64,000 nt of DNA from Pseudoxanthomonas mexicana. GTDB lineage: Bacteria > Pseudomonadota > Gammaproteobacteria > Xanthomonadales > Xanthomonadaceae. Below the pieces are notes generated by a model. It was given only the letters and a program-made list of their open reading frames with translations. It was not told the DNA's origin and ran no database searches. The position numbers were made by a program, and so were the translations under genes. Positions within the stretch are counted from its first letter, which is position 1; the number at the start of each line of letters is the position of its first letter. The DNA lies in NCBI RefSeq assembly GCF_001556105.1, contig NZ_LSIF01000060.1, positions 1 to 64,000 on the forward strand, in the 5' to 3' direction. This document shows positions 26,894 to 36,982 of the stretch, one piece after another.

Positions 26894-28783
26894 ATGAAAC
26901 CAATCCTGCTGGATGGCAAATCCCTCACCCGCGACCGGCTGGTCGAGATCGCCTTCGGCGCCAGTGTCGAGTTGGACAAGGGCGCGCTGAAGAACGTTGC
27001 CCGTGCGGCCGACTTCCTGGCCGAACAGGTCCGTCGCGAAGAGCCGATCTACGGCGTCTCCACCGGCTTCGGCAGCAACGCCGACAAGCTGCTCGGCGCG
27101 CATCCGCTGCGCGACGAACTGCCGGGCGCGACGAAGTCCGGGCGTTCGCTGCACGAGGAACTGCAGTACAACCTGATCGTCACCCATGCCGTGTGCGTGG
27201 GCGAACCGATGGCGCCGGAGATCGTCCGCGCCATGCTCGGCATCCGCATCAACACGCTGCTGAAGGGCCACTCCGGCATCCGCGTGGAGACGCTGCAGGC
27301 GCTGGCCGCCATGCTCAATGCCGGCGTCGTGCCGGTGGTGCCGTCGCTGGGCTCGGTCGGCGCCTCCGGCGACCTGGCGCCGCTGTCGCACCTGGCCATC
27401 GTGCTGCTCGGTGGTGGCGAAGCGTTCTACGAAGGCGAGCGCATCGCCGGTGCCGACGCGCTGAAGCGTGCCGGCCTGTCGCCGGTCGCGCTGTCGTACA
27501 AGGAAGGCCTGGCGCTCAACAACGGCACCGCGCAGATGCTGGCGATGGGCGTGCTGGCCACCTACCGGCTGGACCAGTTGCTGGATACCGCCGATCTCGC
27601 GGCCGCGATGACCATCGACGCCTTCGCCGGTCGCCTGGGCGCGTTCGCCGAGGAAGTGCATGCGCTGCGGCCGCATCCGGGCCAGGTGCACGTCGCCGCG
27701 CGCCTGCGCGAGCTGCTGGACGGCTCGACGCTGGCCGACATCCCGTACCACCTGGTGCCGAAGTTCCGGCCCTGGCTGCCGCGCAGCTGGGACACCGCCG
27801 AGGCGCAGGCGCTGCGCTTCGATATCGGGTGGGACTGGGTGCCGACCGACCAGCGCCACGGCCGCGAGAAGTTCTACGGCCGCTTCATGCCGTTCCGCGG
27901 CGGCAAGAAGCACCAGCCGCAGGACAGCTACTCGCTGCGCTGCATTCCGCAGGTGCACGGCGCCGTGCGCGATGCGGTCGAGCAGGCCAAGCGCGTGCTG
28001 GAGATCGAACTCAATGCCGTCACCGACAACCCGCTGGTGTTCCCCGACAAGCAGGCCGAGCACGTCGAAGAGCAGGTGATCTCGGCCGGCCATTTCCACG
28101 GCATGCCGCTGGCGCTGGCGATGAGCTACGTGAAGGCGGCCATCCCGACGCTGGCGTCGATCTCCGAGCGCCGCCTCAACAAGCTGGTTGATCCGGCCAC
28201 CAACGACGGCCTGCCGGCGTTCCTGATCGGCAACGAGGACGGCACCGAGTCGGGCCACATGATCGTGCAGTACTCCGCGGCGGCCATCGTCAACGACCTC
28301 GCCAGCCGCGCGCATCCGGCCAGCGTGTTCTCGGTGCCGACCAGCGCGAACGCGGAAGACCATGTGTCGATGGGCGCCAACGAAGCCCGCCACGTGCTGG
28401 CGATGGTGCAGGACCTGGGCAAGGTGCTGGCGCTGGAGCTGTACACCGCCGCGCAGGCGCTCGACCTGCGCCGCGACATGATCAATGCGGCGCGTGCGCT
28501 GTCGGATCGCACGGATGCGGAAGGTCTCGCCGCGAAGGTGTCCGGTGGCCCGTCGGCAGGTGTGGAAGGACGCGACGCGTTCCTGGCCGAAGTCGATGCG
28601 CTGCGGAACGCGCTGGCGTCCAGCGAGGCGTTCCATCCGGGCCATGCGGTCGCGGCCGCGCACGCGGCGATCCGCGCGAAGATCCCGTTCCTGGACCGCG
28701 ACCGCGCCCTGGATGGCGAAGTCGCCACCGCCGTGCGGCTGGTCGAATCGGGCGAGATCCTGGCCGCGGTCCGCAATCGCTGA
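26894..28783 (+). CDS. hutH-like: Long aromatic amino-acid ammonia-lyase, histidine-type
   Basis: The MIO prosthetic-group triad is present in GSVGASGDLAPLSHL (Ala157-Ser158-Gly159), with the catalytic Tyr53 in YGVSTGFGS and the conserved QDSYSLRCIPQVHG and NAVTDNPLVFP blocks. The substrate switch reads Thr97-His98, close to the Ser-His of histidine lyases rather than His-Leu or Phe-Leu of tyrosine/phenylalanine lyases, so deamination of histidine to urocanate is likely but unproven. At 629 residues it is over 100 longer than normal HutH: extra sequence at about 280-335 and about 520-570. No other hut gene is nearby. It starts one base after hisS. Confidence 0.85.
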   Translation: MKPILLDGKSLTRDRLVEIAFGASVELDKGALKNVARAADFLAEQVRREEPIYGVSTGFGSNADKLLGAHPLRDELPGATKSGRSLHEELQYNLIVTHAVCVGEPMAPEIVRAMLGIRINTLLKGHSGIRVETLQALAAMLNAGVVPVVPSLGSVGASGDLAPLSHLAIVLLGGGEAFYEGERIAGADALKRAGLSPVALSYKEGLALNNGTAQMLAMGVLATYRLDQLLDTADLAAAMTIDAFAGRLGAFAEEVHALRPHPGQVHVAARLRELLDGSTLADIPYHLVPKFRPWLPRSWDTAEAQALRFDIGWDWVPTDQRHGREKFYGRFMPFRGGKKHQPQDSYSLRCIPQVHGAVRDAVEQAKRVLEIELNAVTDNPLVFPDKQAEHVEEQVISAGHFHGMPLALAMSYVKAAIPTLASISERRLNKLVDPATNDGLPAFLIGNEDGTESGHMIVQYSAAAIVNDLASRAHPASVFSVPTSANAEDHVSMGANEARHVLAMVQDLGKVLALELYTAAQALDLRRDMINAARALSDRTDAEGLAAKVSGGPSAGVEGRDAFLAEVDALRNALASSEAFHPGHAVAAAHAAIRAKIPFLDRDRALDGEVATAVRLVESGEILAAVRNR

Positions 28784-28799
28784 AAGACATAAGTGGTAG

Positions 28800-28861
28800 G
28801 TGTGGGAGCGACGTAAGTCGCGAGCTTTTGAAGCTATCGCGACTTACGTCGCTCCCACACC
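28800..28861. repeat. Type A repeat as a near-perfect inverted pair
   Basis: GGTGTGGGAGCGACGTAAGT on the left is matched by ACTTACGTCGCTCCCACACC on the right, with a small inner stem (GAGCTT/AAGCTA) between. It fills the gap between two converging genes and could act as a bidirectional terminator. Confidence 0.9.
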
Positions 28862-28875
28862 TGACATCCCGAGCG

Positions 28876-30702
28876 CTACAAAGTCCTTACGCAGTCGCGT
28901 CCCTCGGCCTTGGCGGCATACAGCGCCTGGTCGGCCACCTGCAGCGCCGACTCCAGGCTGTCGCGGGCTTCCAGGTCGACGCAGTGCACGCCGATGCTCG
29001 CGGAGACCGCAATCTCCAGGTCGCCGCTGCGGCACGGATTCGCGCGCAAGGCCTGACGCAGTTCCTCGGCGACCACGCTGGCTTCGCCCAGGCCCATGCC
29101 GGGCAGGGCGGCGATGAACTCCTCGCCGCCGAACCGGGCCAGCAGTGCGCCGTGCGGGCGCAGCGTTTCGGCCAGCGTGTTCGAGGTGCAGCGCAGGCAG
29201 TCGTCGCCGACCAGGTGGCCGTAGGTGTCGTTGATGCGCTTGAAGTGGTCCAGGTCGATCATCAGCAGCGAGATCGGGCGTTGCGTGTTGCGCGACTGCG
29301 ACAGCAGGTGCTCGAACGCCTCGCGGAAATGCGTGCGGTTGTAGAGGTCGGTCAGGCCGTCGAGCCGGCTGGATTCGCGCAGCCGGTGGTGTGCGCTCTC
29401 CAGTTCCGACATCGCCTGCCGCAGTTCGCCGGTCCGCGCGACGACCTGCGCTTCCAGCGAAGTCTTCGCATCGCGCACGATGCGCTCGTTCTCGTTGCGC
29501 AGGGCGGCGTAGCGGTAGCCCAGGGCCACCGACAGCAGCAGCATCTCCAGCGCCGAGCCGATCTGCACGCCGTACTCGGTGATGAAGGTCTTCGGCAGCA
29601 GGCCGAATGCCAGCGCCACGAAGATGCCGGTGCCGAGCAGGAACATCGCCCACGCCAGCAGGAACACCTTGGCGGGCCGGTAGCCGGTACGCACCACCAT
29701 CAGCGTAATGACCGCGATCCACACGATGCTGGGGAATACCGCCGCCGAGGCGATCGGCGTGGCCACGTGGTAGGGCAGCTGGGTGGCGGCGATGCCCAAC
29801 AGCACGAAGAACGCGATGATGCCCTTGCTGATGCGGTCGCCCAGCCGCCATCGCCTGTTGAGGTCGAGGAAGGTACGCGAAAACTGCTGCATGCCGATCT
29901 GCGCCAGGCAGACCGAGAGCGGTACCGACTTGTCCGCCAGCCAGGTGGAATGCGGCCACAGGTATTCGAAGCCCAGGCCGTTGAGGGTGAACAGCACCAG
30001 CCCGAAGGCGCTGATGTGGAACAGGTACCAGAAGTAGCTGCCGTCGCGCAGCACCAGCCACAGCACCAGGTTGTAGAAGAACAGCGCCAGCAGGATGCCG
30101 TAGTAGATGCCGATACCCAATTGGCCGTCGCGCGACAGTTCGGCGAACGCGGCAGGGGTGTAGAGAAACAGCGGCACCTGCATCGAACTCTGGCTCTGCA
30201 CGCGCACCAGCAGGTCGACCTCTTCGCCGGTCGGCAGGTCGAGCCAGAAGTTGGGGTGGCGGTAGTGGATGCTGCGCTGTTCGAACGGGAAGGTGTCGCC
30301 GCCGGCGTGGTGCACGGTGCGGCCGTCCGGATAGCGGGCATACACGTCGATGCGGTCGCTCAACGCGTATTGCTGCACCAGCAGCCAGCGCTGCTCGCGC
30401 GGATTCTCGTTGGTCACACGAGCATGGAACCAGAACGCGCCGGTCTGGAAGCCGAAGGAGGCGTCGCCATTGGGCAGCGGCTCGAAGCGGCCGCCGTCGA
30501 GCAAGCGGTGCGCTTCGTCCAGCGTTGCCGTGCCAGCGGCGTCGTGCAGGTAGCTGGTCTGCGGCGCGAGGGGCAGGTAGGTGGTGTCGTGGGTGATGCG
30601 CGCCGACGTCTCGGCGACTGCCAGCACTGGAACGAACAGAAGCAGCACGAGCCAGCCCGCCAGTGCGGCACCCGTGAGCAGCGAGTTGCGTGGTGGTGGC
30701 AT
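28876..30702 (-). CDS. 7TMR-DISM membrane diguanylate cyclase (GGDEF)
   Basis: The 608-residue protein has an N-terminal hydrophobic segment, a periplasmic 7TMR-DISMED2-like beta domain (about residues 40-180), seven hydrophobic helices (about 195-410), a coiled coil (LEAQVVARTGELRQAMSELE) and a C-terminal GGDEF domain with the intact active-site sequence FGGEEF (about residue 525), DLDHFKRINDTYGH as metal-binding region and LTDLYNRTHFRE upstream. It should make cyclic di-GMP in response to an unknown ligand. No RxxD inhibitory site is obvious. The ATG at 30702 follows a G-rich Shine-Dalgarno; an ATG at 30780 would add 26 residues. Confidence 0.9.
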   Translation of the reverse strand: MPPPRNSLLTGAALAGWLVLLLFVPVLAVAETSARITHDTTYLPLAPQTSYLHDAAGTATLDEAHRLLDGGRFEPLPNGDASFGFQTGAFWFHARVTNENPREQRWLLVQQYALSDRIDVYARYPDGRTVHHAGGDTFPFEQRSIHYRHPNFWLDLPTGEEVDLLVRVQSQSSMQVPLFLYTPAAFAELSRDGQLGIGIYYGILLALFFYNLVLWLVLRDGSYFWYLFHISAFGLVLFTLNGLGFEYLWPHSTWLADKSVPLSVCLAQIGMQQFSRTFLDLNRRWRLGDRISKGIIAFFVLLGIAATQLPYHVATPIASAAVFPSIVWIAVITLMVVRTGYRPAKVFLLAWAMFLLGTGIFVALAFGLLPKTFITEYGVQIGSALEMLLLSVALGYRYAALRNENERIVRDAKTSLEAQVVARTGELRQAMSELESAHHRLRESSRLDGLTDLYNRTHFREAFEHLLSQSRNTQRPISLLMIDLDHFKRINDTYGHLVGDDCLRCTSNTLAETLRPHGALLARFGGEEFIAALPGMGLGEASVVAEELRQALRANPCRSGDLEIAVSASIGVHCVDLEARDSLESALQVADQALYAAKAEGRDCVRTL

Positions 30703-30873
30703 GCCCGTCCCCCCCGGGGTGTCCTTGGGGCCGCCGGGATTTCCGGTCCGGCATTCAGGGTTCCTTGGCAGTGTACTCATCGTCCCTGTCCACTCCGGTC
30801 CATCGCGTGCTGTCCTGTCCAAGACAACGCAAGCGGGGCCTGTATCCAGACAAGGTGATCCGGTGAGGACAGG

Positions 30874-30921
30874 TTGACGCACCGCCGTAATCGGACTAAT
30901 GTAATAGCGTGTTAATACATT
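30874..30921 (+). promoter_or_regulatory. Promoter and palindromic operator of the his operon
   Basis: TTGACG (30874-30879) and TAATGT (30897-30902) are 17 bases apart, a strong sigma-70 pair. Overlapping the -10 and start region is a spaced palindrome, AATGTAATAGCG/TGTTAATACATT (30898-30921), in which 9 of 12 base pairs match. The next gene encodes a TrpR-family regulator, so this is the obvious candidate binding site for it. Confidence 0.75.
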
Positions 30922-30937
30922 GGATTGGTTCCCGCCG

Positions 30938-31267
30938 ATGAAACGTCGTTCGACCCATGAGGATTCGGAAACCGCGACCGGTCCGCTGCTGGCGTTGTCC
31001 GAGGCCCTGGCTGCGCTGGGGCAGGCGGGCGAGGTAAGGGCCTTTCTCGAAGACCTCTGCACCCCGGCGGAACTGGAAGCCATGTCCGACCGCTGGCGGG
31101 TCGTGCCCTTGCTGCTGAAGGGCGTGCCGTACCGCGAGATCCACGACCTGACCCAGGTCAGCGTGACCACCATCGGCCGTGTCGCCCGCACGCTGGAACG
31201 CGGTGCCGGGGGCTACGCCGCCGCCGTCCAGCGCCAGCAGGCCGCGACGCCTTCCGCTTCCCACTGA
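30938..31267 (+). CDS. TrpR/YerC-family transcriptional regulator, putative his repressor
   Basis: The 109-residue protein is all-helical and has the TrpR/YerC signature: [20 protein letters not shown], then the helix-turn-helix [21 protein letters not shown] (about residues 64-84) and LERGAGGY. Relatives in Gram-positive bacteria control histidine genes; here the gene is the first of the his operon, nine bases from hisG, downstream of a palindromic operator. Histidine-responsive repression of its own operon is the likely role. ATG 30938 was chosen over a TTG six codons upstream, which lies in the operator. It is unlikely to be the tryptophan repressor itself because no trp gene is near. Confidence 0.85.
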   Translation: MKRRSTHEDSETATGPLLALSEALAALGQAGEVRAFLEDLCTPAELEAMSDRWRVVPLLLKGVPYREIHDLTQVSVTTIGRVARTLERGAGGYAAAVQRQQAATPSASH

Positions 31268-31275
31268 GTTTTCCC

Positions 31276-32190
31276 ATGAGTCCCTCCCTGACCCCCGCGA
31301 CGCGCGAGCGCCTGCGTATCGCCATCCAGAAGAGCGGGCGGCTGGCCGAGCCGGCGCGCACGCTGCTGGCCGCCTGCGGCCTGAGCTGGCGCGAAAGCCG
31401 CGACAAGCTGTTCTGCTACGGCGAATCCCTGCCGGTCGACCTGCTGCTGGTGCGCGACGACGACATCCCCGGCCTGATCGCCGACGGCGTCTGCGACTTC
31501 GGCATCGTCGGCCGCAACGAGCTGGACGAGCAGGCCGGCGAACGCGCACTCAACGGCTTGCCGCAGGCGTATCGCGAACTGCGTCCGCTGGGCTTCGGCA
31601 GCTGCCGGCTGATGCTGGCGATCCCCGACAGCTGGGAGTGGACGGGTCCGGAGCAACTGCAGGGCCTGCGCATCGCGACCAGCTATCCGGCCGTCCTGCG
31701 GCAGTGGCTGCAGGCGCGCGGCATCGACGCGGCAGTGGTCGAGCTGTCCGGCTCGGTCGAGATCGCGCCGAAGCTGGGCACCGCTGACCTGATCTGCGAT
31801 CTGGTCTCCAGCGGCGCCACGCTGGCGGCGAACCAGCTGAAGCCGGTGGAGACGCTGCTGGACAGTGAAGCGGTGCTGGCCGGCCCGGCGCGCGAATTCG
31901 ACGACGCCCGCGCCGGCCTGGCCGACATGCTGCTGCGTCGCCTGGATGGCGTGTTGAAGTTGAAGGACAGCAAGCTGCTGATGTTCCGCGCCGAGCGCGA
32001 CACGGTGCCCGCGCTGTCGCGCCTGCTGACCGACAGCGAAGGCCTGGTGACGCTGCCGGGTGGCGAAGATGGTCCGCTGTCGCTGCAGGCGATGTGCCAC
32101 GGCGCAGTCACCTGGCAGCGGCTGGAAGAACTGCAGCGTGCCGGTGCGCAGGGCCTGATGGTGCTGTCGGTCGAGAGGTCGCTGGCATGA
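31276..32190 (+). CDS. hisG: ATP phosphoribosyltransferase, long form
   Basis: HisG joins ATP and PRPP in the first, feedback-inhibited histidine step. The 304-residue length and the C-terminal ACT-like regulatory part (about 225-304) identify the long hexameric form that needs no HisZ. Catalytic-domain features include [14 protein letters not shown] (about 14-27), [21 protein letters not shown], and [21 protein letters not shown], which contains the PRPP-binding loop. The stop overlaps hisD by four bases. Arginine- and proline-cluster style overlaps continue through the whole operon. Confidence 0.96.
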   Translation: MSPSLTPATRERLRIAIQKSGRLAEPARTLLAACGLSWRESRDKLFCYGESLPVDLLLVRDDDIPGLIADGVCDFGIVGRNELDEQAGERALNGLPQAYRELRPLGFGSCRLMLAIPDSWEWTGPEQLQGLRIATSYPAVLRQWLQARGIDAAVVELSGSVEIAPKLGTADLICDLVSSGATLAANQLKPVETLLDSEAVLAGPAREFDDARAGLADMLLRRLDGVLKLKDSKLLMFRAERDTVPALSRLLTDSEGLVTLPGGEDGPLSLQAMCHGAVTWQRLEELQRAGAQGLMVLSVERSLA

Positions 32191-33500
32191 GCGCATCGCC
32201 CGCTCCCGTGTACGACTGGGCCGTGCTGGACGAAGCTGCGCGGGCATCGTTGCTCGCGCGTCCGGTACAGGCGGTCGCGCAGCGCACCCGTGAGTCGGTC
32301 GCTGCCCTGCTGGTCGATGTGCAGGTCCGTGGCGATCTTGCGCTCCGTGAGGTGACGCAACGGTTCGATGGTGTCGACCTCAGCGCCTTCGAAGTGAGCG
32401 AGGAAGAATTCGCCGCCGCGCACACCGCCGTGCCTGCCGACTTGCGCGAGGCGATGCAGCAGGCGGCCGAGCGCATCGAGATGTTCCACCGCGCCGGCAT
32501 GGCGCAGCCCTACGCGGTGGAAACCGCGCCGGGCGTGGTGTGCGAGCGGATGATCCTGCCGATTCCACGCGTGGGGTTGTATGTGCCCGCCGGCAGCGCA
32601 CCGTTGCCGTCGACGGCGTTGATGCTGGGCGTGCCATCGCGCCTGGCGGGCTGCCGCGAGGTGGTGCTGTGCACGCCGCCCCGCAAGGACGGCACCGCCG
32701 ATCCGGCGGTGCTGGTCGCCGCGCAGCTGACCGGCGTACGCCGCGTATTCAAGCTCGGTGGCGCGCAGGCGATCGCCGCGATGGCGTTCGGTACCGAGAG
32801 CGTGCCGGCCTGCGACAAGTTGTTCGGTCCCGGCAACAGCTACGTGACGGAAGCCAAGCAGCAGGTCGCGCAGGCCGGGGCCGCCGCCATCGACATGCCG
32901 GCAGGTCCGTCGGAAGTGCTGGTGATCGCCGATGCGGGTGCGGACGCGGCCTTTGTCGCCGCCGACCTGCTGTCGCAGGCCGAGCATGGTCCGGACTCGC
33001 AGGTGCTGCTGTTGTCCGACGACGAGAGTCTGATTGAACGCGTGCAGGCCGAACTGGTCGCGCAACTCGCTCTGCTGGACCGCGCCGACATCGCGCGACA
33101 GGCGCTGTCGGCGTCGCGCTTGGTCAAGGTCGCATCGTTGGATGACGCCTTTTCCATCAGCAACCGCTATGCGCCGGAACACCTGATCCTTGCGCTGCGC
33201 GATGCGCGTGCCTGGCTGGGTCGCGTGGAGGCGGCAGGTTCCGTGTTCCTCGGCGATTACACGCCGGAAGCGCTGGGCGACTACTGCAGCGGCACCAATC
33301 ACGTGCTGCCGACCAGTGGCGCGGCGCGTGCGTACAGCGGTGTCAGCGTGGCCAGCTTCCAGAATTTCGTCAGCGTGCAGTCGGCCAGCCGTGCCGGCAT
33401 CGCCGCCATCGGCGACTGCGCGTTGACGCTGGCGCGTGCAGAGGGGCTGGACGCCCACGCCAACGCCGTCGCGCTGCGCCTGCGCAAGGCGGCCGCATGA
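32187..33500 (+). CDS. hisD: Histidinol dehydrogenase
   Basis: HisD oxidises histidinol to histidine in two NAD-dependent steps. The 437-residue zinc enzyme has [18 protein letters not shown] (about residues 125-142), [28 protein letters not shown], the zinc/catalytic region [15 protein letters not shown] (about 266-280) and YAPEHL. The ATG at 32187 lies in ATGA overlapping hisG; a long frame upstream is noise inside hisG. The end overlaps hisC by four bases. Confidence 0.96.
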   Translation: MSASPAPVYDWAVLDEAARASLLARPVQAVAQRTRESVAALLVDVQVRGDLALREVTQRFDGVDLSAFEVSEEEFAAAHTAVPADLREAMQQAAERIEMFHRAGMAQPYAVETAPGVVCERMILPIPRVGLYVPAGSAPLPSTALMLGVPSRLAGCREVVLCTPPRKDGTADPAVLVAAQLTGVRRVFKLGGAQAIAAMAFGTESVPACDKLFGPGNSYVTEAKQQVAQAGAAAIDMPAGPSEVLVIADAGADAAFVAADLLSQAEHGPDSQVLLLSDDESLIERVQAELVAQLALLDRADIARQALSASRLVKVASLDDAFSISNRYAPEHLILALRDARAWLGRVEAAGSVFLGDYTPEALGDYCSGTNHVLPTSGAARAYSGVSVASFQNFVSVQSASRAGIAAIGDCALTLARAEGLDAHANAVALRLRKAAA

Positions 33501-34579
33501 GCAGCGTCCTTTCGCTCGTACGCCCGGACCTGCGCGATTTCGCTGGCTACAAATCCGCGCGCAGTGAAGCCTTGCGTGGCGACGTGTGGTTGAACGCCAA
33601 CGAGTCCGCGTGGGCCAATCCCGCTGACGCGGAAGGGCGCAGCCGCCGCTATCCCGATCCGCAACCACCAGCCTTGCGCGCGCGGCTGGCACAGCTCTAC
33701 GGCGTGACGCCGGAACAGCTGCTGGTCGGCCGCGGCAGCGACGAGGCCATCGACCTGCTGGTGCGCGCGTTGTGCGTGCCGGGGCAGGACGCCATCGTGG
33801 TGACGCCGCCAGTGTTCGGCATGTACGCGGTTTGTGCACGCCTGCAAGGCGCGCGCATCGTCGAGGTCCCATTGGTCGATGAGGAGACCGGCTTCGTCGC
33901 CGATCTCGACGCCATCCGCGAGGCGGCACTGGGGCAGGGTGCCAAGCTCGTGTTCCTGTGCTCGCCGTCGAATCCGGCCGGATCGGCCATTCCGCTCGAC
34001 GCCATCGCGGCGCTGGCCCGTGCTCTGGAAGGCAAAGCGCTGGTGGTCGTGGACGAAGCCTATGGCGAGTTCGCCGACAGTGCGTCTGCGACCACATTGC
34101 TGGCGGCGCATGCCAACATCGCCGTGCTGCGGACCTTGTCCAAGGCCCATGCGCTGGCGGCCGCACGCATCGGCGTGGTGATCGGCGATGCCGACCTGGT
34201 TGCCGTGCTGCAGCGCTGCCAGGCGCCGTATCCGGTACCGACGCCCTGCGCCGATCTCGCCCTCGACGGTCTGTCCGATGCCGCACTGGCGCAGACCCGC
34301 GAACGGGTGGCGCTGGTACGCAGCGAGCGCGAGCGGCTGCTGCCCGCGCTGCAGCGCAGCCCGGGCGTCCGCCGCGTGTATCCGTCGCAGGGCAACTATC
34401 TGCTGGCGCGCTTCGACGATGCCGAGCGTGCCTTCCGCACGCTGCTCGCCGCCGGTGTCGTGGTCCGCGACCAGCGCGCCGCACCGCAACTGGGCGATGC
34501 GCTGCGCATCACCGTCGGTTCGCCATCCCAGAACGACCGCGTCATCGCGGCCCTCGACGCGCAGGAGCAGGCCGCGTGA
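33497..34579 (+). CDS. hisC: Histidinol-phosphate aminotransferase
   Basis: HisC is the PLP enzyme that aminates imidazole-acetol phosphate. The 360-residue protein has [12 protein letters not shown] (about residues 31-42), [26 protein letters not shown] (about 154), VVDEAYGEF and the PLP lysine in [15 protein letters not shown] (about 216). The stop overlaps the GTG start of hisB (GTGA). Nothing is missing relative to the family. Confidence 0.95.
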   Translation: MSSVLSLVRPDLRDFAGYKSARSEALRGDVWLNANESAWANPADAEGRSRRYPDPQPPALRARLAQLYGVTPEQLLVGRGSDEAIDLLVRALCVPGQDAIVVTPPVFGMYAVCARLQGARIVEVPLVDEETGFVADLDAIREAALGQGAKLVFLCSPSNPAGSAIPLDAIAALARALEGKALVVVDEAYGEFADSASATTLLAAHANIAVLRTLSKAHALAAARIGVVIGDADLVAVLQRCQAPYPVPTPCADLALDGLSDAALAQTRERVALVRSERERLLPALQRSPGVRRVYPSQGNYLLARFDDAERAFRTLLAAGVVVRDQRAAPQLGDALRITVGSPSQNDRVIAALDAQEQAA

Positions 34580-35649
34580 CGCCGATTCTTTTCATCGATC
34601 GCGACGGCACCCTGATCGAGGAGCCGGAAGACTTCCAGATCGACGCGTACGAGAAAGTGCGCTTCGTCGCCGGTGTCATTCCGGCGTTGCTGAAGCTGCG
34701 CGACGCCGGCTACCAGTTCGTCATCGTCAGCAACCAGGACGGGCTGGGCAGCGAGCAGTACCCGCGCGCCAGTTTCGATGGTCCGCAGGCGTTGATGATG
34801 CAGGTGTTCGAAAGCCAGGGTATCCGCTTCCGCGAGGTGCTGATCGACGAAAGCTGGCCGCACGAGAACAAGCCCACGCGCAAGCCGGGTATCGGCCTGA
34901 TGGTCCCGTACTTGCAGGACCGTAGCATCGACTGGTCGCGCTCGGGCATGGTCGGCGACCGGCCGACCGACATCCAGTTTGCCGACAACCTGAAGATCCG
35001 CGGCTTCCAGCTGAAGACCGCGCAGTTCGGCGGCGAGTGGGACTGGGCCGGCATCGCGCACGAACTGGCGGATGCGCCGCGTCGCGCGGTGGTCCAGCGC
35101 AACACCAAGGAAACGAAGATCCGCGTCGAAGTGGATCTCGATCGCGTGGCCGAGCCCGTCGCGAAGACCGGCCTGCCGTTCTTCGACCACATGCTGGAAC
35201 AGATCGGCAAGCATGGCGGCTTCGCGCTCGACGTGCGCGCCGATGGCGACCTGCACATCGACGAACACCACACCGTCGAGGATACAGGCCTCGCGTTGGG
35301 CCAGGCATTGAAGGAAGCGCTGGGCGACAAGCGTGGGATCGGCCGCTACGGCTTCACCCTGCCGATGGACGAGACGCTGGCGAGCGCCGCGCTTGATTTC
35401 AGCGGGCGGCCGTACTTCGTCTTCAGCGGTGAATTCAAGCGCGAGCGCGTCGGCGACCTGCCGACCGAGCTGGTGCCCCATTTCTTCCGTTCGCTCTGCG
35501 ATGCCTCCGGCCTGAACCTCAACCTGAAGGTGGAAGGCGACAACGACCACCACAAGGTCGAAGCCAGCTTCAAGGCGCTGGCGCGTGCGCTGCGCCAGGC
35601 GGTGAAGCGCGAAGGCGCGGAACTGCCCACGACCAAGGGTGCGCTCTGA
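34576..35649 (+). CDS. hisB: Bifunctional histidinol-phosphatase / imidazoleglycerol-phosphate dehydratase
   Basis: The first 165 residues are a HAD-type histidinol-phosphatase with [15 protein letters not shown] (about 6-20), IVSNQDGLG and [12 protein letters not shown]; residues about 170-357 are the dehydratase, with [25 protein letters not shown] and the second metal motif [17 protein letters not shown]. This fusion is typical of enterobacteria and xanthomonads. The start is GTG at 34576; longer upstream frames fall inside hisC. The usual Cys-rich zinc loop of the phosphatase part is not visible: the stretch [14 protein letters not shown] has one His and no cysteines. hisH starts on the last base of its stop. 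Confidence 0.95.
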   Translation: MTPILFIDRDGTLIEEPEDFQIDAYEKVRFVAGVIPALLKLRDAGYQFVIVSNQDGLGSEQYPRASFDGPQALMMQVFESQGIRFREVLIDESWPHENKPTRKPGIGLMVPYLQDRSIDWSRSGMVGDRPTDIQFADNLKIRGFQLKTAQFGGEWDWAGIAHELADAPRRAVVQRNTKETKIRVEVDLDRVAEPVAKTGLPFFDHMLEQIGKHGGFALDVRADGDLHIDEHHTVEDTGLALGQALKEALGDKRGIGRYGFTLPMDETLASAALDFSGRPYFVFSGEFKRERVGDLPTELVPHFFRSLCDASGLNLNLKVEGDNDHHKVEASFKALARALRQAVKREGAELPTTKGAL

Positions 35650-36248
35650 TGAAGGTCGTGCTGGTCGATGCCGGTGGCTCCAACATCGGTTCGGTGCGTT
35701 ACGCTTTGCAGCGTCTTGGCGTGGAGGCGGAACTGACCGGTGATGCCACGGCGATCCGCAGCGCGGACCGGGTGATCCTGCCCGGTGTCGGCGCGGCGGC
35801 CGTGTGCATGGCACGTCTCAACGAACTGGATCTTGTCGCTACGCTGCGCACACTTGAGGCTCCGCTGCTGGGCGTCTGCGTCGGCGTGCAGTTGCTGTTC
35901 GCGCATTCCGAGGAAGACGACACGCCGTGCCTGGGTCTGCTGCCTGGCCGCGTCCGCAAACTGCCCTCGGCAGCGGGCATTCGCGTGCCGCACATGGGCT
36001 GGAACACGCTGCAACGACATCGCGCCAGTTCATTGGTCGATGGTATCGCCGATGGCGACCATGCCTACTTCGTGCACAGCTATGCCGCACGCGTCGACGA
36101 CGACAGCGTGTGTAGCAGCGAACATGGCCAGCGCTTCGCCGCCGTCGTGCAGCGTGGCAACGTGGCCGGCGCGCAGTTCCATCCGGAACGTTCCGGTGCG
36201 GTGGGCGCGCGACTGCTGAAGAATTTCATCGAGTACGGACTGCAATGA
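35649..36248 (+). CDS. hisH: Imidazole glycerol phosphate synthase glutamine amidotransferase subunit
   Basis: HisH releases ammonia from glutamine for HisF. The 199-residue class I amidotransferase has [15 protein letters not shown] at the start, the nucleophile cysteine in [11 protein letters not shown] (about residue 77), the oxyanion region LPGVGAAA and the catalytic His-Glu in FHPERSG (about 177). The motif reads LGVCVGVQ where many homologues have LGICLGMQ, a conservative change. It is the fifth structural gene, overlapping hisB by one base and hisA by four. Confidence 0.95.
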   Translation: MKVVLVDAGGSNIGSVRYALQRLGVEAELTGDATAIRSADRVILPGVGAAAVCMARLNELDLVATLRTLEAPLLGVCVGVQLLFAHSEEDDTPCLGLLPGRVRKLPSAAGIRVPHMGWNTLQRHRASSLVDGIADGDHAYFVHSYAARVDDDSVCSSEHGQRFAAVVQRGNVAGAQFHPERSGAVGARLLKNFIEYGLQ

Positions 36249-36982
36249 CCGGTTTCACCGTTTATCCCGCCATCGACGTGCGCGATGGCCGTGTCGTGCG
36301 CCTGGCGCAGGGCGACTACGCGCGCGAAACGCGCTACGAAGGCGCACCGCTGGACGTGGCCTTGCGCTACGCCGTGCAGGGCGCCGAATGGCTGCATCTG
36401 GTCGACCTGGACGCCGCGCGTGCAGGTGGCTACACACTGGCACCACTGTTGGCCGACATCGCGCGCCACACCCCGCTGAAGGTGCAGACCGGCGGCGGTG
36501 TGCGCGAGCGTGATGATGTGGCGCGCATTCTGGATGCTGGCGCGGATCGCGTGGTCATCGGCTCGCTGTCCGTGCGCGAGCCCGAGACGGTGCTGGCGTG
36601 GCTGGCCGAGTTCGGCAGCGACCGCATCACCGTCGCGCTCGACACGCGCCGCGACGACACGGGGGTCTGGCGCCTGCCGGTGCATGGCTGGACCGAGACG
36701 GCATCCGAAACGCTGGACGAACTCGCCACGCGTTACGCTGCGGCCGGCCTGAGCCACCTGTTGAGTACCGATATCGCGCGCGATGGCATGCTGACCGGTC
36801 CCAACCTGGACCTCTATGCCCATCTGCGCAACACCGTGCCGGCATTGGCGGTGCAGGCCTCGGGCGGCGTCAGCGCCGTGACCGACGTGGGCGGTGCACG
36901 CGCAGCGGGTTGCGCCGGCATCGTGCTGGGGCGTGCATTGCTGGAAGGTCGCTTCACGCTGCCGGAGGCGCTGGCATGCTGA
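36245..36982 (+). CDS. hisA: Phosphoribosylformimino-5-aminoimidazole carboxamide ribotide isomerase
   Basis: HisA is the (beta/alpha)8 barrel isomerase before HisF. The 245-residue protein has the catalytic aspartate in [19 protein letters not shown] (Asp about residue 9), [25 protein letters not shown] and the second catalytic aspartate in [16 protein letters not shown] (about 175), plus [10 protein letters not shown]. The product is similar in fold to HisF, encoded next with a seven-base overlap. Confidence 0.95.
   Translation: MTGFTVYPAIDVRDGRVVRLAQGDYARETRYEGAPLDVALRYAVQGAEWLHLVDLDAARAGGYTLAPLLADIARHTPLKVQTGGGVRERDDVARILDAGADRVVIGSLSVREPETVLAWLAEFGSDRITVALDTRRDDTGVWRLPVHGWTETASETLDELATRYAAAGLSHLLSTDIARDGMLTGPNLDLYAHLRNTVPALAVQASGGVSAVTDVGGARAAGCAGIVLGRALLEGRFTLPEALAC

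Noticed and set aside
26789..28663. Antisense frame of 624 codons opposite the ammonia-lyase gene
   Set aside because: The opposite strand has all MIO-lyase motifs; this frame shows only Arg/His/Gln-rich noise.
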